Shown: one piece after another, positions 61,202-64,000 of the stretch
How the letters are laid out: each line of letters starts with the position of its first letter
Position numbering within the stretch: the stretch's first letter is position 1
Notes under the pieces: generated by a model
Told to the model about the DNA's origin: nothing
The model's database searches: none
The model's input: only the letters and a program-made list of their open reading frames with translations
NCBI RefSeq assembly: GCF_000218685.1
Contig: NW_006763299.1
Location: forward strand, 492,061 to 556,060
DNA from: Serpula lacrymans var. lacrymans S7.9
Lineage: Eukaryota; Basidiomycota; Agaricomycetes; Boletales; Serpulaceae
DNA: 64,000 nucleotides
Direction: 5' to 3'
Position numbers and translations under genes: made by a program

Positions 61202-62298
61202 ATGGCCGGCTACTTCTCCAACCACTCCCAGTCTCGTCTCTTGGCTAACCGCGACATTAGCTCCAACTCTCAGAATAATACACCTTCCCCTTCTCCAGTA
61301 AGGACCGCTCCTCCATCTGCATCTCGCCGTCAACCATCTTCAAAGCACTTTGCAACGTCGCTGACCACGTCTGGAGACGACAAATTACACTCCAAAGAAA
61401 AGTCTCTCTCTTCCGCATCCTCTCTCAGTCCGGGTGTGCACCCTCTCAGAAACACGTATGTTCGTACTCTTGTCCTCGCGGACTGTCTCCGAATCTCAAA
61501 CGTCATGCAGATGGGTCTTCTGGTTCCGTCAACAGCGTGCTCCGGGTAATAAAATAACTAATTACGAGGAAGGAATCAAAAAGATCTCGTCCTTCAGTTC
61601 TGTTTGTCTTCCGGGATATATGCTCTTTGATTGTTTGTGCTCATCACATTCCCGGCCAGGTCGAGTCCTTTTGGTCTCTATGGACACATTTGCAATCTCC
61701 TTCAGCGCTTCTCCCTACCACTGACTATCTTTTATTCCATCTGGGAGTACGCCGGCCTGTGTGGGAAGACCCGCTCAACATCACAGGCGGGAAATGGATT
61801 ATACGCCTCAGGAAGGGTATAGCTGACAGAATATGGGAAGATTTGGTTGTAGCGATCATCGGCGACCAATTCGACGAGTGTAAACTAGATGGGGGGAAGG
61901 ACGAGTCTATCCTGCACTCCGCTGTTGACAGCAGCATCGGGAACGGTGGTGACAATGTCGAGTGGCCTGAGATTTGCGGGTGCACGATCAGTGTTAGGCA
62001 GAGTGAAGACATCATCAGCATATGGAACAGAGTTGACGGCGATCACAAAGTACGAGAGAAGATCCGGTATGTGCCAGTGCCCTACCAAACACCAACTCTG
62101 TGCTGATGCTTCACTAGCGACACCATACGGACCGTCCTTAATCTTCCTCCCTCGACCATAATGGAGTACAAGTCTAACAACGGTACGTTTAGGTGCAGAA
62201 AGGGGCTTATACGACCAAACTTATTTCGGCGTGTAGACTCTATGCAAGACAAATCCAGTTTTCGTAATTCGGCGATCGACAGAACGCCCTTGTCGTAA
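61202..62298 (+). CDS. EIF4E2: eIF4E class II cap-binding protein (eIF4E2/4EHP-like)
   Basis: ATG 61202 MAGYFSNHSQSRLLANRDIS with a disordered Ser/Pro N-terminus, then HPLRNT spliced to WVFWFRQQRAPGNKITNYEE and KKISSFSS, joined to VESFWSLWTHLQSPSALLPT. Next come YLLFHLGVRRPVWEDPLNIT (second cap-stacking Trp in PVWED) and GGKWIIRLRKGIADRIWEDL. An insertion precedes WPEICGCTISVRQSEDIISI and VREKIRDTIRTVLNLPPSTI. The last exon is DSMQDKSSFRNSAIDRTPLS, TAA 62296-62298. LRKGIADRIWEDL and LPPSTIMEYK are closer to 4EHP than to canonical eIF4E. Class II proteins bind cap weakly and often repress translation. Confidence 0.9.
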
Positions 62299-62690
62299 CA
62301 GATTTGTTTGTTGGACTCCGTATACGATATGTGTTATTGTTTGGTACGATACCACTGTCTGGCGAAGTGCTGGTGTAAATTGTATCGTGCGAGCTGGGCT
62401 GGCTGTAATGTCCTTACTAGTATGATTCAGATGCATAGTGAAATTGTAGCAGTTCGTAAAGATATGTGAAAGGGGATGACCCCAAAGCAACGGTTTCCTT
62501 GGTGGCCGAGGTCCCGTATATACCTATCTCAGCACTCACGCCGTCTTTGAGCTGTCCGCCACTAAAGCGCATCCTTACAAAGTTATTACACCGCGTTCGA
62601 TACGCGTCCCATTGCAAGGCGTCCTCACTGCAGAATATCGCCTTCTAGCTTATAGATTTGTATCCCATTCCCCGCCCTCAGTATCTATCC
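62299..62690. other. Intergenic stretch
   Basis: 392 bp between eIF4E2-like stop and the next ATG; C/T-rich just before the ATG (ccgccctcagtatctatcc), as in fungal promoters. No gene seen. Confidence 0.5.
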
Positions 62691-64000
62691 ATGACAGCTT
62701 ACCCCACCGCTGACGATGTCTTCGGATCCAGTTCTCACTTCCTGTCTCCATCTCATATCTCACCTATGAAATCGTCTTCGCGACAGGCTTTACACGCTCA
62801 CAGATCTACAGCTTCCTTGCGTGGTTCTTCTCATGCCATGGAAGATGTCGGTGCAAACGGACGGCATCACTCTCTAGCCCATGAACTGGCGGTGGCCCTT
62901 ATGCCTGAACCTAGCGCAGGGTCAAAGCTTTTGGCTGAAGAATTCGGCATTGAGTACGACGAAGGCGCAGAGGGCATCGACGAGGACGACCAGAATGTTC
63001 CACGGGCACCATCATTTGCAGATGAAGCAGCTGCCCAATCCGCCAATGACTCTATCCAGAATGACTCGCCCTTGTCTATCCTCACACCCCCAGCCTATGA
63101 CCAGAGTCCTTTCAGCTCTCCATCGGCCCATCGGCCCTCCAAACCTAGTGAACAGGATGCGATGGAGGTTCTTGCACAAAATCTTTCTTCTACAGACAAA
63201 TTTCTATCACATTTACGTCGGCTGGACTTAGACACTGGATCGTTAACGAGCCAGCCAGCCCTAGAGACGTTAGCATCAGATATCATTCGACGGATAAACG
63301 AGACAACGCGAGATAGAGAGGGACAAGTACGCGAACTGCTAGAGTACGAGCGAGAGTTTAGGAAAATTGCCGGAGAGGTCGGAGGGAATGACGTTCTCGG
63401 TCAGCTGGACGAATTGACAGATTTGGGTGACCTCTTAGACCAGAAAACCGCTGAAATGTCTCAACCAGAAACGCGAACTTTAGATCCTGTTGTCGAGGAG
63501 CCTCCACCTTCAGCTATAACAGCTATAAGCTACGGAGAATGGGAGGTCGATCCCGACTTACGTGGTCTTGAAGAAGAAGAGGAAGATGCGTATACCAATA
63601 TTATGTCCCCAATCAAGGATTCATTTTCATTCCCCCCTCCTCCTGTTATCGGGATTCCTACGCCTGCAAATACCATACCTCAACTTGCCGACCTACGCAC
63701 CTTCACCACCTCTTTGGTTTCTTCATTGACGGTTATCTCAGAACATGCACAGGTCAATGGAGCTGCTACCACTGAAGCCGGTCGTAAAATCCGTGCTCTG
63801 AAGAATAAACTTGGAGGGTGGCGAACTGATCAGGATAATGCAGAAAGAAGTAGAGTAAAGATCGAGAGATGGGAGGCTGGAATCGCAGATAAAGACGTAC
63901 AAGATGGAACTCCTTCACGGTCCCGTCCATCAAAAAGGGAAGATGGTAGAAAGCTGGTTGATATGCATTTACGTGCTTTTGAGACGGCTCTGAAAGAAGC
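62691..64000 (+). CDS. 5' part of a large unidentified gene, open to window end
   Basis: From ATG 62691 the frame is open for 436 codons without an intron and runs off the window. N-terminus MTAYPTADDVFGSSSHFLSP is Ser-rich; HSLAHELAVALMPEPSAGSK, an acidic stretch (EYDEGAEGIDEDDQN), then a helical region EVLAQNLSSTDKFLSHLRRL, ALETLASDIIRRINETTRDR and QVRELLEYEREFRKIAGEVG, Pro-rich PVIGIPTPANTIPQLADLRT, and another helical part IRALKNKLGGWRTDQDNAER. Composition suggests a scaffold or trafficking protein with coiled coils; no domain recognised. Confidence 0.75.
   Translation, partial: MTAYPTADDVFGSSSHFLSPSHISPMKSSSRQALHAHRSTASLRGSSHAMEDVGANGRHHSLAHELAVALMPEPSAGSKLLAEEFGIEYDEGAEGIDEDDQNVPRAPSFADEAAAQSANDSIQNDSPLSILTPPAYDQSPFSSPSAHRPSKPSEQDAMEVLAQNLSSTDKFLSHLRRLDLDTGSLTSQPALETLASDIIRRINETTRDREGQVRELLEYEREFRKIAGEVGGNDVLGQLDELTDLGDLLDQKTAEMSQPETRTLDPVVEEPPPSAITAISYGEWEVDPDLRGLEEEEEDAYTNIMSPIKDSFSFPPPPVIGIPTPANTIPQLADLRTFTTSLVSSLTVISEHAQVNGAATTEAGRKIRALKNKLGGWRTDQDNAERSRVKIERWEAGIADKDVQDGTPSRSRPSKREDGRKLVDMHLRAFETALKE

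Overview
The window is nuclear DNA of a filamentous basidiomycete, most likely an Agaricomycete. The reasons are densely packed genes cut by many 45-60 nt GT-AG introns, fungal orthologues such as MED4, KEI1, UFD4, tropomyosin and a DUF2408 protein, and chromodomain Ty3/Gypsy plus PIF/Harbinger elements. No CRISPR arrays, operons or rRNA genes were seen.

Left arm (1-27.8 kb) is ordinary gene-dense euchromatin: guanylate kinase, a mitochondrial MCUR1/Fmp32-type coiled-coil protein, a dual-specificity phosphatase, Mediator subunit MED4, a full-length ABCC/MRP transporter, a ubiquitin C-terminal hydrolase, the HECT ligase UFD4, a class III aminotransferase, MsrB, tropomyosin, a DUF2408 protein and a PQ-loop transporter. 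Several neighbours are head-to-head with 200-400 bp shared promoters (MCUR1-like/DUSP, aminotransferase/MsrB, tropomyosin/DUF2408).

The middle (27.8-57.5 kb) is a transposon island. It holds a decayed copy of the KEI1 3' end, a Gypsy integrase relic, a defective Ty1/Copia element (28.9-34.3 kb), and a nest in which each element can be ordered by target-site duplications (TSDs). An old protein-coding remnant is split by Gypsy-1 (TSD tcata). The 3' LTR of Gypsy-1 is split by a 1.8-kb TG...CA insertion, probably a solo LTR (TSD ccgt). That insertion is split by an intact, very young Gypsy-2 (TSD ctgtg, LTRs differing at one base). Both Gypsy elements carry an 11-nt perfect self-complementarity between the LTR and the primer binding site, as expected of Tf1-type self-priming. 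Gypsy-2 also has a canonical -1 frameshift heptamer at its gag/pol junction. The Copia primer site matches the anticodon half of initiator tRNA-Met. Further right lie a small CTATA-rich inverted-repeat element with a tRNA-like Pol III unit, a Harbinger transposase gene with a Copia solo LTR inside its intron, and a RecQ-like helicase gene paired with a truncated second gene between long inverted repeats. That last unit is the best candidate for an undescribed mobile element.

Right arm (57.5-64 kb) returns to host genes: an unidentified gene with an RG-rich tail, KEI1 (inositolphosphorylceramide synthase subunit), an eIF4E2/4EHP-type cap-binding protein, and the start of a large unidentified gene running off the window. 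Exon limits are read by eye and are approximate unless stated.
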